From the NCBI GenBank assembly GCA_037176705.1, contig CM073898.1, forward strand, positions 21,073,501 to 21,137,500: a stretch of 64,000 nt of DNA, given 5' to 3'. The position numbers and the translations under genes were made by a program. Positions within the stretch are counted from its first letter, which is position 1. Every line of letters starts with the position of its first letter. Below, piece by piece: positions 46,926 to 58,190 of the stretch. Under the pieces are notes generated by a model. The model was given only the letters and a program-made list of their open reading frames with translations. It ran no database searches and was not told where the DNA came from. This DNA comes from Molossus alvarezi (taxonomy: Eukaryota; Chordata; Mammalia; Chiroptera; Molossidae).

Positions 46926-48247
46926 CTCTGCTTTGCTTTTACCTTGATGTCCTACATAGGTTGCTGAGGACCCTATGGTTGTTTAATGAATGTTTGTTGA
47001 ATGACAACTAAAAATGCTTCAATGTCGAACCTGAAGCTTTCAAGGGAAGGGAAACCCTGGGGGAACCTAGTTCTACTTGTTGCTCAATCCCAGGGGGCAC
47101 CTCATCTTTCTCTGCCACTCAGCCCCATCTCTGTCTCGCTCACCCAGCTTGGCAGACACACTGACACCTTCATCCGAGGAGTCTCAGCTTTAATTCTTCA
47201 TTTGTAAAGTTTCATGTGAATTTTCATGGAAGCTGGGGTAAATGTGGAGGAGGTCATACACTTCTAATCTCCTTCATCCCCTCTTGTTGATGAAATGGTT
47301 GAAAGAACAGGGAGAGAACCGTGAGAGTAACTGAAGTTCAAACCGGTGGGAGTCTCAGGCTGAAGCTGCCATCTTCGGCCACCTGCTTCTGCAGGAGAAA
47401 CTTCCTGTCTCTTCCACTTGGCACGAGGTGTGGGCAGCCAGCCAGCCCAACTGCGCTTGCAACTTCTAAGGTCACAGGTTTATTTCCAGCTCAAACCTGG
47501 ACAAGCTGATACTCAGGTTAGAACCAGCCCATGTTCCAGAAAGGATGCCAAAATCTTAGTGAGCAGCCTTAAAACATCAGCCCACAGATTCTGGCTACAA
47601 TTCTTCTCTCCCTACATTTCACTCTTAATTTGTTCCTTTTTCCCCTTCGGACCTCTCTGTTTTCTACCTTTCTCCTTCGTTGAGTCCTCCTTCACTTCCC
47701 TCTTCTCGCCTGGATTCCTCTTCCTTCCTTACCTCTATCCACCTCTCCTTGTCCCTCTTTCCACTGTCTCCCTCCTCTCCTTTTCTCTTCACACTCTTTC
47801 TCTCCTTTTCTTCCTTCTCCCTTTCTTTTCTTTGCTGGACTTGGAAATTTAACTTTACTTACAAATGTTCTCCTATAAACAAAAATGCCATTCCACCTCC
47901 TTTAAAATATTGTAACTTGATAATTTCCGGAAAAACCATTTACATAGTTTAAATCTTTCTGAATACACTATATGATGGGATGAGCAATGATCTAAGACAT
48001 AAAAACAAAACACAACTTATTGAGCATGAATGTTCTGTTGACAGAATGAAGAACGAAGAACCATATCCCTTGATGTGTCAGTCCAAGAAATGGAAACATG
48101 TGATACTTTTGGGAGTGGTAACTGCTTCCCAATGAAGTCTTCTGACATAGATACGTCTTCTTACACAGCATAGTGTGATTGTGATTGCCTAGGGTTCCTT
48201 TTGCAGGCCAATATTTATACTGATTTTTAAAAATAAGTCATCATTGT
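46926..48247. other. Intergenic DNA with a CT-rich stretch
   Basis: No gene is seen. About 47600-47845 is pyrimidine-rich, giving Ser/Phe/Leu-rich open frames by composition; it is less regular than the VNTR near the window start. Confidence 0.4.
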
Positions 48248-48266
48248 AAAAAGAGCATGGACTTTT

Positions 48267-48488
48267 CTTTTTTAAACATGTTTGTATTGATTTTAGAGAG
48301 AGAGGAAGGGAGAGGGAGAGAGAGAGAGAAACATCAATTCAAGAGAGAAACAATGATCGGCTGCTGGATCCACACCCCCTATTGGGGACTGAGCCGCAGC
48401 CCTGGCGTATGCCCTGACTGGGAACTGAACCAGAGGCCTTTTGGTGCATGGGACAACACTCAACCAACTAAGCCACACCGGCCAGGGC
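48267..48488 (-). mobile_element. Ves1-type SINE, antisense
   Basis: Full element with the head at 'aagccacaccggccagggc'. The long target duplication is aaaaagagcatggactttt (48248-48266) before and a near-identical copy after (48489-48508). Confidence 0.95.
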
Positions 48489-48508
48489 AAAAAAGGGCAT
48501 AGACTTTT

Positions 48509-48794
48509 CTATATAGATTTTTCTACCAATGAAAATAAGTAGATATTGTTGGTCTCATTATTCAGGCTAGTTAATAAAATAAGAAATGCATGAAAAGAAC
48601 TTAAAACCAAAAAAATAGGATAATCACATGACTATCTGACTTACAAAATTAGAATTCTTCCTGAAATCAGAGTATTGCCCCTTAATAGTTACTATAAATT
48701 TGAATTTTTCATAGCCAATACAATATATAGACAAAATATTTAACCGAAGAGTTCAAAATAAAATGATCCTTATTACCTATTTATCATTTTATAT
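48509..48794. other. AT-rich spacer
   Basis: AT-rich sequence between two SINEs, no feature seen. Confidence 0.35.
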
Positions 48795-48814
48795 GTAGTA
48801 ATTACTTTTTAAAA

Positions 48815-49001
48815 AATATGTTTTACTGATTTTTTGAGAGAGAGAAAGAGATAGAAACATCAATCAGCTGCTTCCTGCACCCACCCCCCCCCCCACTGGG
48901 GATCAAGCCCGAAACCTGGCATGTGCCCTGACCAGGAATGGAGCCAGGACCCTTCAGCCCATGGGACGTCACTCAAAGCACCAAGCCACACCCGCCGGGC
49001 T
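48815..49001 (-). mobile_element. Ves1-type SINE, antisense
   Basis: Diverged copy with a C-run inside the body and the head at 'caagccacacccgccgggc'. The target duplication is gtagtaattactttttaaaa (48795-48814) before and gtagttactttttaaaa (49002-49018) after, so a few bases have been lost on one side. Confidence 0.93.
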
Positions 49002-49018
49002 GTAGTTACTTTTTAAAA

Positions 49019-49689
49019 GTCCTTCAAATTTTATCTAGGAAATGATCACTTTTACATCATAGCTAAGTCACAAGGAATCTCAAAACTTTGAAAAACATTT
49101 CATTCCCAAGAAGTGAGAGAGAAAAAGCTGTACACACACACACATACACACACACACACACACACGCGCATGCGCAACAGTCCTGTGCCCCTTCCCCAGT
49201 CTTTAGGAGAGCACGAGATTTGTTAACAGTCAGCAATCAAGTGGATTCATTCCAATCCTGGAGAGCTACTGCCTCTGATGACCTGACCTCTTTGTAATGA
49301 AACTGTATGTGTAACACTGAACAACAGAACAAAAGACCACGAATAGGGACTCTGCTTTTATTGTCAAGTTTACGTTTTTGTCAAGTCCAAGGACAGCCAG
49401 CTAAGATACGTCTATTCCAATAAAGACTGAGGTAATAACTGCTGCTGCATTTCTTCTGAGTCCCTATGTCCCTCATGGATCTTCATCCAAACAGTAAAAG
49501 GAATACAATTGTAATTGAACTTACTATTATCAATGACATTCTCATCATGATTCCTATAGACTGAACAAGGTTCATTAGCTAAGGTTTAGTTCCTGGCTCC
49601 TCTCTGCATCCGCGGTCTCTTTTCCATTCCTCAATATCTCTCTTTTGCTCTCACTCTTCTTTTTCTTCCTTTTTTTTTTTTTTTTTTGT
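49019..49689. other. Intergenic DNA with (CA)n and poly-T
   Basis: No gene is seen. A CA microsatellite lies at about 49131-49166 and a T-run of about 17 ends near 49687. Confidence 0.45.
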
Positions 49690-50033
49690 TAAATTATTTT
49701 TTAAATTCTCACTGGAGGAGGATATATATATACACACACACACACATATATACACACACATATATATATACACACGCACATATATATACACACACACATG
49801 TATATATATATATATTTTCTATTTATCTTCAGATAGAGTGGAAGGCAGGAAGAGAGAGAGAGGGAGAGAGAAACATTGATGTGAGAGGAACACATCAACT
49901 GGTTGCCCGTGGCACGACCCTGACCAGGGCTGGGGATGAACTGCAACCGAAGTAGTGCCCTTGACCAGAACTGAACCTGCGACTCATTGGTCAGCGGCCA
50001 ATGCTCTAACTGCTGTGCCAAGTGGGCCAGGGC
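49690..50033 (-). mobile_element. Ves-type SINE with expanded tail
   Basis: The antisense SINE body (about 49816-50033) ends at the head 'gtgccaagtgggccagggc'. Its 3' tail, seen on + as 'ctcactggaggaggatatat', is expanded into a TA/CA microsatellite (about 49722-49815). Flanking 'ttttcttcctttt'-like repeats (about 49661 and 50036) support one insertion that includes the microsatellite. Confidence 0.88.
49722..49815 (+). repeat. Compound TA/CA microsatellite
   Basis: Alternating tatata and cacaca blocks with occasional cacgca interruptions inside a SINE tail. Open frames made of Tyr/Ile/Thr/His repeats across it are artefacts. Confidence 0.93.
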
Positions 50034-52260
50034 TTTTTTCTCTTCCTTTTATTTACAACTTATCGACTTCCTGTTTCTCGCTTTCCCCTTTCCCCTCCCT
50101 TCCTCTTTCTAAGAATTTCTTGATGCAACTAGAAGGGAGTGGAGAGGTGCTCCATGAAATCCTAGGCTGGAAGAAAACATGAGTGGAAGCAGTTCTCATC
50201 ACAGGCAGCCACTAAACTTGATTTGTGGCCGATCTGAAATGTAGGAAAAGATTTTCAATTACAAAACTCATAAAGTGTAAGGATGAGGGAACCTGGCTGC
50301 ATTTTCAGCTTGACTAATGGTTTCAAAGTGCTTTAAAACGTTTGGCATTCGCCAGCCTTCCTTTCTTCCCCTGATCCTCCAGCTTGTGCGTTTTTATGGG
50401 AAATATAATCCTCTTTTCTGATTCATTTACACTTAGCTCATCTGCGTATTGTTTTGTAAAAACTATCTGAAGTCCAAGAAGTTTTATGAGATCTTTAAAG
50501 ACTTTTTTTCTGAACCAGGAAGCTGTGTATTGCCAATATAAATAGACCTTGAAACCTAGGTGTGGGTGTAGGTCCAGGACCGATGGCATTAAACTGGGTC
50601 TGGACTTGGCCAAGGCTGGTCCCCATGCTGGACAGAAACTGGGCTTTCACTCTCAGAATAATAGTGAGTTCAGTGTTTTAGATGATTAACCTATGATAAA
50701 ACATAGGGTGCATAACATATTTTTCAAGGATTATCTTACTATTTATGTAAATAACAAGAGATTTATTTACAAAATGGTGATTTTGCTAGCGTTTCCCCAC
50801 TAGAGTGGGGCTGCTTACTTTCGTGGACATTGCCACATTCATGGTTGTGTATACACACATGTATACAAAATGTTTATGGGTCCTTTGGGGATGAGATTTA
50901 CTAACATTCACACTAGCTGATCTGACTGTGATACATCCAAAGCTGTCACGAGGCAGGTTGCAATCAGGTTGAAGATTGGGGCGAAATATCCACCTCTGCA
51001 TTGCTGTGTGTCAAGAGGAAGGAAGATTGAATTGCATCTTTTGAACAGTAGAAAATGTTTTTCTGCAGAGCCACACAGCATGGTGAATTCAGGTCACTGG
51101 TCTCCCCAAATGAAAGGACCTGGGATTTGATACCCAGGCTCTCTGGAAACAGACTCAGAGAGGTGAAATGACTTGCCCAAATTCCCAGGGGCAATGGAGC
51201 AGAGCCACAGAGCCCAGACTGATGGCTCCCTGTCCAGGCTCTGTCCTCTGCAGGCAGCTGCCTCTCACTGACTGAAAGAGGCTTTGATGTATGTGGTCGG
51301 TCCACCTAGGTCCTGTGAGTGACCCACAAGAACAGCCCACCCACCATTGCACTAAAGTCTGGTCCTTCGGTGGTGCCGTCCTTAACTGCTTTCTGAGCTT
51401 TCACCTGTCTGACACTTCCCCTGGCTCTTCAGAATGGAGTTAGTGCTTCTAGATACCCCCTTTCCCCACCCATTTCAACTGCTGCTCTACCATCTCTACT
51501 GAGAGGTCAAATCTCTGTAGACTGACTTGAGTTGCAGGTAGGAAGTGTTTTCCCTACGAGGTGGCAAAGGTTGTACCGGACATTGGCACTGTACAATTCA
51601 GGTCCTGTTTTGTGAATTCAATATTATTACCTCAAAGTGTTGCTTTTTTTTAAAGTTTTCATTTATTTACCTCTGTCTCCTTAATCAGATAGGACAAAGG
51701 GGGTTGTGCCTTGTGATACTTTGTATGTGCAGAGGGTCAGCCTCTGTGCTTGCCAGCACAGGTGCTTGGACATTTATTAGCTTATGTTGTGTCCTTCTTA
51801 CAGTACAGCTTTTTGACCCACCCTTGTTCCTCAGGCTTCTCAGCTGGTTCCTTTTGGCTCAGAGGCAGACCTGGAGTGACCTCACCGATCCTGTTAGGGC
51901 TGGAAGGAACTTTTAATCCAACTTCTTTGTGTTGTGGAGGAGGAAGCTGAAGCTCAGAGAGAAGTGAACTGCCTGTGGTCTTGCAGCTAATTAGCCGCAG
52001 CAGTAGCACAGAACTGAGGTCTCTCCCTCCAGCGCAATGCTATTTACTCTAGGATAGTGGTTCTCAGAGTGTGTTCTCACATGGAACTGGTGTTCAGGCA
52101 GATGGACTGAGGCCCTCTTCTGCCAAATCAAATACTGGAGGTCTTCCTTCAGTGTGTAGAAAAAAACAGATGAATGGATTAAGTTTCCTCAATTTAAAAA
52201 TTATTTCCATTAATTCTTTTTGAATCATCATCACCTGCTACCAATGCAGACAGACAATAA
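50034..52260. other. Intergenic DNA with MIR-like remnants
   Basis: No gene is seen. About 51135-51230 ('agactcagagaggtgaaatg', 'acttgcccaaattcccagg') and about 51940-52020 ('gaagctgaagctcagagaga', 'ttgcagctaattagccgc') have antisense MIR-like cores. Confidence 0.5.
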
Positions 52261-52268
52261 AAGGATGA

Positions 52269-52527
52269 GCCCTGGCCGGTTTGGCTCAGCGGTTGGAACA
52301 TTGGCCTGTGATCCAGAGAGACCCAGGTTCGGTTCGCGCTAAGGGCTCGTACCTCGGTTGCAGTTTGTCCCTGGCCCTGGTTGGGTTGTGTGAGTGGCAG
52401 CCACTTGATGTGTCCCTTTCATGTCGATGTTTCTCTCTCGCTCTCTCTCTTCCTCTCTCCCTCCTACTCTATCTGAACAAAAAATGGAAAAATGTCCTCA
52501 GGTGAGGATAAAACAAAACAAAACCAC
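52269..52527 (+). mobile_element. Ves-type SINE
   Basis: Element from 'gccctggccggtttggctca' to 'gtgaggataaaacaaaacaa'. The direct repeat AAGGATGAG lies at 52261-52269 and 52528-52536. It is the last SINE before the LTBP1 promoter, about 870 bp upstream of the CRE. Confidence 0.95.
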
Positions 52528-52536
52528 AAGGATGAG

Positions 52537-53399
52537 CCACAAATAAATATGAACAAGAACAACCAAAGTCTTGGAAACGATTGTTTTTAGTTATATGATT
52601 AAAAAAAAAAAAGACTGCTAAAACCATGAATTTTCTATTGCATTCATTTAATAATCGAGCATCCCTGCAGAAGACATTGTTTCAATTCAAATGCCAGAAG
52701 TAAATAAGTCATTACTTCATGGTTTTCCCCAAAGGGCACTATGGTCCTAGTGATTCTGTACCCTGGGACATTCAGCATCTCCCTTAATGTGATTTTGGGT
52801 CATTTCTAGTGAGTGATTTTTCTTTTCGGATAGAGCTCCAGGGAACTGATCTGACGGGGTTGCCGTGAATCCTAAACTTCGCATTTCTATCCTAAGGGCC
52901 TTTGACCAAACGCAGAGGGGCTGCCGCCAGGTTAATGTGTTGTGGGTTTCCCCGGCTGCGCGGGCGCCCCCTGCTGCCCACCCTGCACTCTCGGAGCGGC
53001 CCAGCGAGGAATAGGGTACCAGAAGCTGCAGACCGAGTAGCCGGCACGCTCACAATCCCACCACCCACAGCCATCTAAACCGATCCACAGATAGGTGCAG
53101 CCCCAGCAGCCCTTTCTGGGCCCTATCTGGTATTTTAATCCATTCCCCGCAGCAAGTATCCGAGCAAACGCCGGTAAGAAAATGCCTGGGAATGCCCTCC
53201 AAACAACATCGAACTCTGGGGCTTCCAGCGGGCAAGGACCGTTCGGTGACTTTGCGGAGTCCTTTGTCCTCTCCCAGGACACCGGACCGGCAGCGGGGAC
53301 CTTTGCCTTGCCGACGTCCATCACGGTCTGTGTGGATGTGGAGGGTGGCGGCGCGTTCTCGGGCTGATCGCACGCTCTCCCCAATTAGGATTTGCTGCC
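52537..53399. other. Upstream flank of the LTBP1 promoter
   Basis: AT-rich up to about 52850, then CpG content and GC rise toward the gene. No exon is supported. The open frames at 53095-53470 on both strands are likely products of GC-rich composition. The stretch 53050-53400 may hold distal promoter elements. Confidence 0.45.
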
Positions 53400-53475
53400 T
53401 GACGTCACGTCTGCCGGAGATTGGCTGTTCAGATCTGACACTGGGTTCCACGGCGAGAGAAACTTTTTAAATACT
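53400..53475 (+). promoter_or_regulatory. LTBP1: LTBP1 core promoter: CRE, inverted CCAAT, TATA-like
   Basis: Three elements lie close together. They are a perfect CRE palindrome TGACGTCA at 53400-53407, an inverted CCAAT box ATTGG at 53420-53424 and a TATA-like TTTAAATA around 53466-53473. Transcription would be expected to start about 25-35 bp further, near 53495-53505, at the edge of the CpG-rich region. Binding by CREB/ATF and NF-Y is the standard role of such sites, but their use here is inferred. The start site is not proven by the sequence. Confidence 0.6.
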
Positions 53476-53499
53476 TTGCAGCCGGGGCTGCTTCTGAGC

Positions 53500-53859
53500 G
53501 TCCCGCGCGCTCACGCCCGCCCTCGCCCACTCTCGCCGAATCCCGGGCGCGGCGCCCCTTGCGCGGCGGTGGGCCAGCGGACCCTCACCTTGCACAGCCC
53601 CCTGCCCTTGCCCCTCCCCGCCCCTCGCGGGCGCCCCACTCCCCACCCCCACGCCCGCCCCCTCCTCTCCGCTGCTTTCGGCAGGGGTCTGGGGCTGCTC
53701 AGCCGCCCGCAGGACTTCCTCTCCTGGAGCCGAGTTTGCCTCCTCCCCGCCTTTCCCGGGCTCTCGGCAGTTCTCGAGGGAGCCTGAGCGCGTGCAGGCG
53801 GCCGCCCCGGGCGAGCGCACGGCTGGGGGCGGGGGTCGGGGGCGCCGGCTCGGGCCGCG
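53500..53859 (+). other. LTBP1: LTBP1 5' leader (inferred)
   Basis: From the inferred start near 53500 to the coding start there is no ATG at all, so the first AUG of the transcript is the LTBP1 start codon. The leader is GC-rich and likely structured. Its 5' limit depends on the predicted start site. Confidence 0.55.
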
Positions 53860-54356
53860 ATGGCGGGGGCCTGGCTCAGGTGGGGGCTCCTGCTCTGGGC
53901 AGGGCTGCTCGTGTCGTCCGCACACGGCCGGGTACGGAGGATCACGTACGTGGTGCGCCCGGGCCCCGGCCTGGCGGCGGGCGCCTTGCCCCTCGGCGGG
54001 CCCCCGCTGCCGCGGACCTTCAACGTCGCGCTCAACGCCAGGTACAGCCGCAGCTCCGCGGGCGCCGGGGCCCCCAGCCGCGCCTCCCCGGGGGTCCCCT
54101 CGGAGCGGACTCGGCGCACGAGCCAGCCGGGCGGCGCGGCCCTGCAGGGACTCCGGCCGCCACCGCCACCGCCACCGCCTGAGCCGGCGCGTCCCGGGGG
54201 CTCCGGCGGGCAGCTCCACTCCAAGCCCGGCGGTCACCCGGCGGCCGTCCCGTTCGCCAGACAAGGCAGGCAAGTCGTGCGATCCAAAGTGTCGCAGGAG
54301 ACCCAGAGCGGCGGGGGCTCGAGGCTGCAGGTTCACCAGAAGCAGCAGCTGCAGGG
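53860..54356 (+). CDS. LTBP1: LTBP1 exon 1 (long isoform), coding part
   Basis: Latent TGF-beta binding protein 1 is a secreted matrix glycoprotein. It disulfide-bonds the TGF-beta propeptide and targets the latent complex to fibrillin/fibronectin matrix. This exon encodes residues 1-165 and two bases of codon 166. Visible features are a signal peptide (about 1-23, Leu/Trp-rich core, Ala-His-Gly before the expected cleavage), a basic RVRR stretch just after it, a conserved TFNVALNARYSR segment, eight prolines (residues 100-107) and a C-terminal stretch ending KQQLQG. I recognise it by its close match to the N-terminus of mammalian LTBP1L. The start is set by the signal peptide and a strong context (G at -3 and +4). 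The exon ends in CAGGG before the donor gtaagc. The N-terminal region is known to promote matrix association of the long form. The short isoform would start elsewhere, outside this window. Confidence 0.96.
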
Positions 54357-55382
54357 GTAAGCCCACACCCCTCCCTCCCTCCTGGCGCGCGCCGCCCGCC
54401 CGCGCCGGGGCCGGGGTCAGGGCCGCTCGGAGCCCCGCGGGCGGCGTGCGCGGTGGGTCGGCTCTGCTCCCCGCCCGCCTCTGCCTGCCGGGAGCGCGGC
54501 GGGAACGGCGGAGTGCGGGGAAGCCCAGGAACTTTTACCCGGGATAAACCCCGAGTGCATTGTTACCGAGCTGCGGATAAACACAAAAGGCATTTCTGCC
54601 TGGGGCGTAACCTTCTGTGCGCGAACCCAGCTACTCCTAGAAGTTGGGCGTAAACATGAAGTCACTACAACTTAATCCCTCAGCATCAATTAAACTTCTT
54701 CTTGGAACACAGTTTTAATTTTTTTTCCCCCTAGCTAATGAAAAAAACGTTTTGGTTCTTGTTCTGTGGCCTAGAATTTTTCAGCATCCTAGAAATTCTG
54801 GGCTTGGGCTTTTCTGCACCTGTGGGGTGGGCTTTCCAGGGGCGGCGTGTCTTAGCACCGACAGAACTTTCCGCTGAACATTTTCTGTTATTGGAGGCTC
54901 TTAAACGTCTTCCCTGCCCCCCACCCCCATTAATCACAGGTTGGGGGTGTCGGGGAAAAACTGGCTTTGATGATTTGGTGTTTTTCTTCAAGGGTGGTTC
55001 CAGGCATTGTGATCTCACCCCTTACTGTTTGGACACTTTTCTCTAAAACTCAGATGCAATTTCAAATGTGGGCGCAGATAATAAAACACATTTGTCTCAA
55101 AACACATATGGGGGTTAAGGAAATCATGCATTTAGACCTTGACCTTCTGTATAGCTCTGGGGTACGCAGGCTTCTTGGTTCTCCCACCCTTTCCTGATAC
55201 AGGGTCCTCACCCTTCTAACTGGGCAGCTTGGGGTTGAGCATCCTGGGCACCTGTTAGGACTCTCTGGAAGCCAGAGGAATAGGGAAGCAGGATGCTGGG
55301 CTTGCAGGAATCCCCTGGAAACTTGGGTTCTCTGGAAGAGACTGTTGCAACTGCTGGACTCAGGAGTCTTGCTTTGTTTCAG
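54357..55382 (+). other. LTBP1: LTBP1 intron 1
   Basis: A 1,026-bp intron bounded by the donor gtaagc and an acceptor ending ctttgtttcag. The first 200 bp belong to the CpG island. No repeat or second exon was seen. Confidence 0.9.
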
Positions 55383-55453
55383 AGTCAATGTCTGTGGAGG
55401 GCAGTGCTGCCACGGCTGGAGTAAGGCCCCTGGCTCCCAGAGGTGCACCAAAC
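55383..55453 (+). CDS. LTBP1: LTBP1 exon 2, coding
   Basis: A 71-bp exon continuing exon 1 in frame: GG from exon 1 plus A completes Gly166, then V-N-V-C-G-G-Q-C-C-H-G-W follows, ending R-C-T-K (residue 189) plus the first base of codon 190. The acceptor is tttgtttcag and the donor gtaagt, both canonical. The four cysteines (170, 174, 175, 187) belong to the first cysteine-bearing module that leads into the N-terminal EGF-like domain encoded by the next exon. The residue pattern matches mammalian LTBP1 at this place. The remaining exons are not in the window, so the gene is represented only by its 5' end. Confidence 0.95.
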
Positions 55454-57594
55454 GTAAGTTTCCATGTTCACAGTGGCCTTGCAGGTAGGCAAAGTGGGGC
55501 AGTTCTCATGGGGCAATCCAACAGAGAACGTGTGAAAGGGGCTAATGCCATCCTGGATAAGTTGGTGTCAGGAGTACAATCCACCCCATTATCTGCAGCC
55601 TTCATGACCACCTGGGAAGGGCTGGGCCAGGGTGGTGTTGGTATCAATGCCAGCAGCAATGTTGTACGGACCATGCAGCCAAGACTCCTCTGCACTCAAC
55701 TCAGGTGCTAATCACTTGGTCACACCTGTGAACCAGAGTTAGGCAAGACATTTCCATTAGAGAATGTGCCATATGACAGAACCAATACAATTAATTTAAA
55801 CATGGGTGTCAACAAATGAAAAGCATTCCTTAAGACTTAAGATGATGGCAGGAGGGGAATGGGAAGTAGGAGGCCCTATTTTTGGAATGAAACATCAGTA
55901 GTTTTTAAAAGCTTTCTGCAAACAAGAACCAGAATCCTTGGGGCCTGACTGTTTCCCAGGAGGCAACCACTGTACTGTTCTTCAGAACTGACAGTTGGGG
56001 TTTCCTGCAGTTAACACTTATGCTTAGCACTGTTTTAGATGAGTGGAGTAATGATACATTTAGATCTGAAAATATTTCTCCTGTGCACGGTGAAGTTAAG
56101 GATGAAGTTAAAACATATTTTGAGGCTCCTCTTGACAGGTTGCTTCTGTCTGGTGTTAACTGGAAATAAAGAAATTTTACTTCCATTCAGAAAAACACTT
56201 AGGTGTTCTCTGCACAGAGCTTGAGCCATACCATGTGGACTGGCATCGTCCAAAATATCAGCTGCTTATTAGTATTTGGCACAATAAGTCACATTTAGCA
56301 ATTTGTCTTGTATATGGTTTGGATTTTAAAGTACTGGTGGATTAATTTTAAAAAATTCTAGTACAGTCATTCTGGCAAAATTGGTTGTTGAAAAATGACA
56401 CCAATTTGGCACGGTGGCTTTAATTTTGTAAAAAGGAGTGTCCAGGTGGGTTATGATTTGGCTGTGATCAAGGAGTAATGGCAGATGTAAACTCACTATC
56501 AGCCTCCTGATTATTAAACTCAAACTGCTAGATCGGAAATACTCTGGGTTGTAGGCATTTGAAATTAATTCATAATTTTTCACTTCTTAGATTATACTTG
56601 ACACCAGTATTTTCTGGAATTTACAGTTGCTCAGGTCAAATTACACACCCTGTACTCCCTTCAGTAACTCCTGCTCAAAACCTGATATGATATAATTTGC
56701 CTAAAAAAAAACACCACAAAAAAACAGAGACAGCCTATCAGTGACAGCACCATTGTAGTGGGATATTGTGTGTAAAGATAAAACACTCAGAGCAGGACTC
56801 TAGAGACAGTGGGTGGTGCTCCTTGATGCCACTTGGAGAGAATGCAGTAAGACTTGGAGAAGTTTACTTGGCAAATGATGTAATTTAGTGCCCTCTCTGA
56901 AAAGAGGAGTCTCCTGTTCGCAGGCTGTCTAAGGATTTGGGGACCCACCGATGTTCTAGAAGATCCAAAGATGCTCTAGAAGGAGAACACCCAGATCTTG
57001 AGGAATCGCCACAAGGCTTTCTGCTTCCCCGCGCGAGAGGACAGGGCATGTGTGTGTCTAGGTTTAGTGGGGTGAGCCCTCTGGGCAGCGAGGATGGATT
57101 GAACAGTCACCGCGGGGCTCCAGAGGAAGTTGCTGCCTTAATTTAGTCTCACGGTACCAACAACAGATGCTTGTGGCTTTTGACTCAAGTCCTTCTTCCA
57201 GGTCCTGGAAGGTAGCCCTCGGGCCGCACTGAGGCCTAGCAATGCAACATCACTTTTCTTTCTTTAGTTTTCGGCCTTCAGAAGATGGGCCTTCCTGCCC
57301 AGTCTGACAAATGAACTCAAGCCCAAATGCTAGAAACTGAAATCACAAGTCCTTTCGGGAATAACTGTTTTTAAAAGTGACGGTAGGGTAGGTCAGTGCT
57401 CAACCCAAAGTGATGTTTCGACTAGATGGCTCTGCTTCGGGGGGGAGTTGTTTGGTTTGTGTTTGCGTGGCCAGTGAGGTGAAGAAGCCTTCTGCCTTCA
57501 GATGGGACAGCGGGGGTTTCCACTCATGCTGGAAACTTGTGTCCGTGGCTGAGCAGTGTGGCACCAGGAAAAATCCTTGGTTCGGAAGAAGACT
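55454..57594 (+). other. LTBP1: LTBP1 intron 2, first part
   Basis: No exon seen. The sequence is mostly unique-looking and AT-moderate, with no SINE. The open frame at 55388-55711 starts inside exon 2 in another frame and is a shadow. Confidence 0.6.
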
Positions 57595-57745
57595 GAGTTC
57601 AAATCCTCAAGCCTTCACTAGCTGCGTGGCCTTGGGGAACTCATTGGACCTCTCTCACCCAAGTTCCCATCCTGAGATGACTGTGCTCACAACTTGCTTA
57701 CTTTGTAGGATGGTGGCAGGTATCAGGGTGACAGAGAATGGGTGT
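57595..57745 (+). mobile_element. MIR SINE in LTBP1 intron 2
   Basis: MIR order: 'gagttcaaatcctcaagcct', 'cactagctgcgtggccttgg', 'ggacctctctcacccaagtt', then 'tttgtaggatggtggcagg'. Diverged. Confidence 0.75.
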
Positions 57746-57999
57746 GAAAGGCTTGATGAAACCAGAAAGAGTCCCAGAGTTCATTATTGGATCAAGCCAA
57801 GTAACTCCTGTCTCATTTATCTATCCTTTGGTTCTCTTTCCCTGTGTGTGTTTCCCTAGCACTCATCCTTGTCATGGTCTCCTTTTCCAAGTAATTTAGG
57901 CTTGGGTGATGGGTAAATGGGGAAGACGAATACGTCCTGGGGATCTAAGGCAGCAGTGTGACAGCGGTTCACAGTCCTGTGTGTACACCTGCAACTGCT
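57746..57999 (+). other. LTBP1: Intron 2 spacer
   Basis: No feature seen. Confidence 0.4.
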
Positions 58000-58190
58000 C
58001 AGAGGACAGATCTTAAAGTGTTCTCACCACAAAAAAGAAATGGTAAGTGTGTGAGGTGCTGGGTATGTTAATTAGCTTGACTGTGGTGATTCTTTCACAA
58101 CATATTAAAACAATGGCATGCACCTTAAATATATACAATTTTTATTTTTCAATTATACCTCAATAAAGATGGGAAGAAAAAAAAAGAATA
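58000..58190 (+). mobile_element. L1M 3' UTR fragment in intron 2
   Basis: Typical L1MA/MB-like end: 'tcttaaagtgttctcaccac', 'gttaattagcttgactgtgg', 'caccttaaatatatacaatt', 'tcaattatacctcaataaag', followed by A-rich sequence. It lies in the same orientation as the gene, so its AATAAA is on the transcribed strand. Confidence 0.82.

Larger units (their letters stand above)
53480..54560. promoter_or_regulatory. LTBP1: CpG island over LTBP1 exon 1
   Basis: Very GC-rich sequence with frequent CG dinucleotides spans the 5' leader, all of coding exon 1 and the start of intron 1. The rest of the window is ordinary or AT-rich. Such islands mark constitutive or developmental mammalian promoters. The long open frames found here on both strands outside exon 1 come from GC-rich composition. 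Confidence 0.85.

Noticed and set aside
53467..54366. Antisense 299-codon frame and other large frames over LTBP1 exon 1
   Set aside because: GC-rich composition removes stop codons in all frames. Only the 53860 frame has a signal peptide, known homology and correct splice sites.
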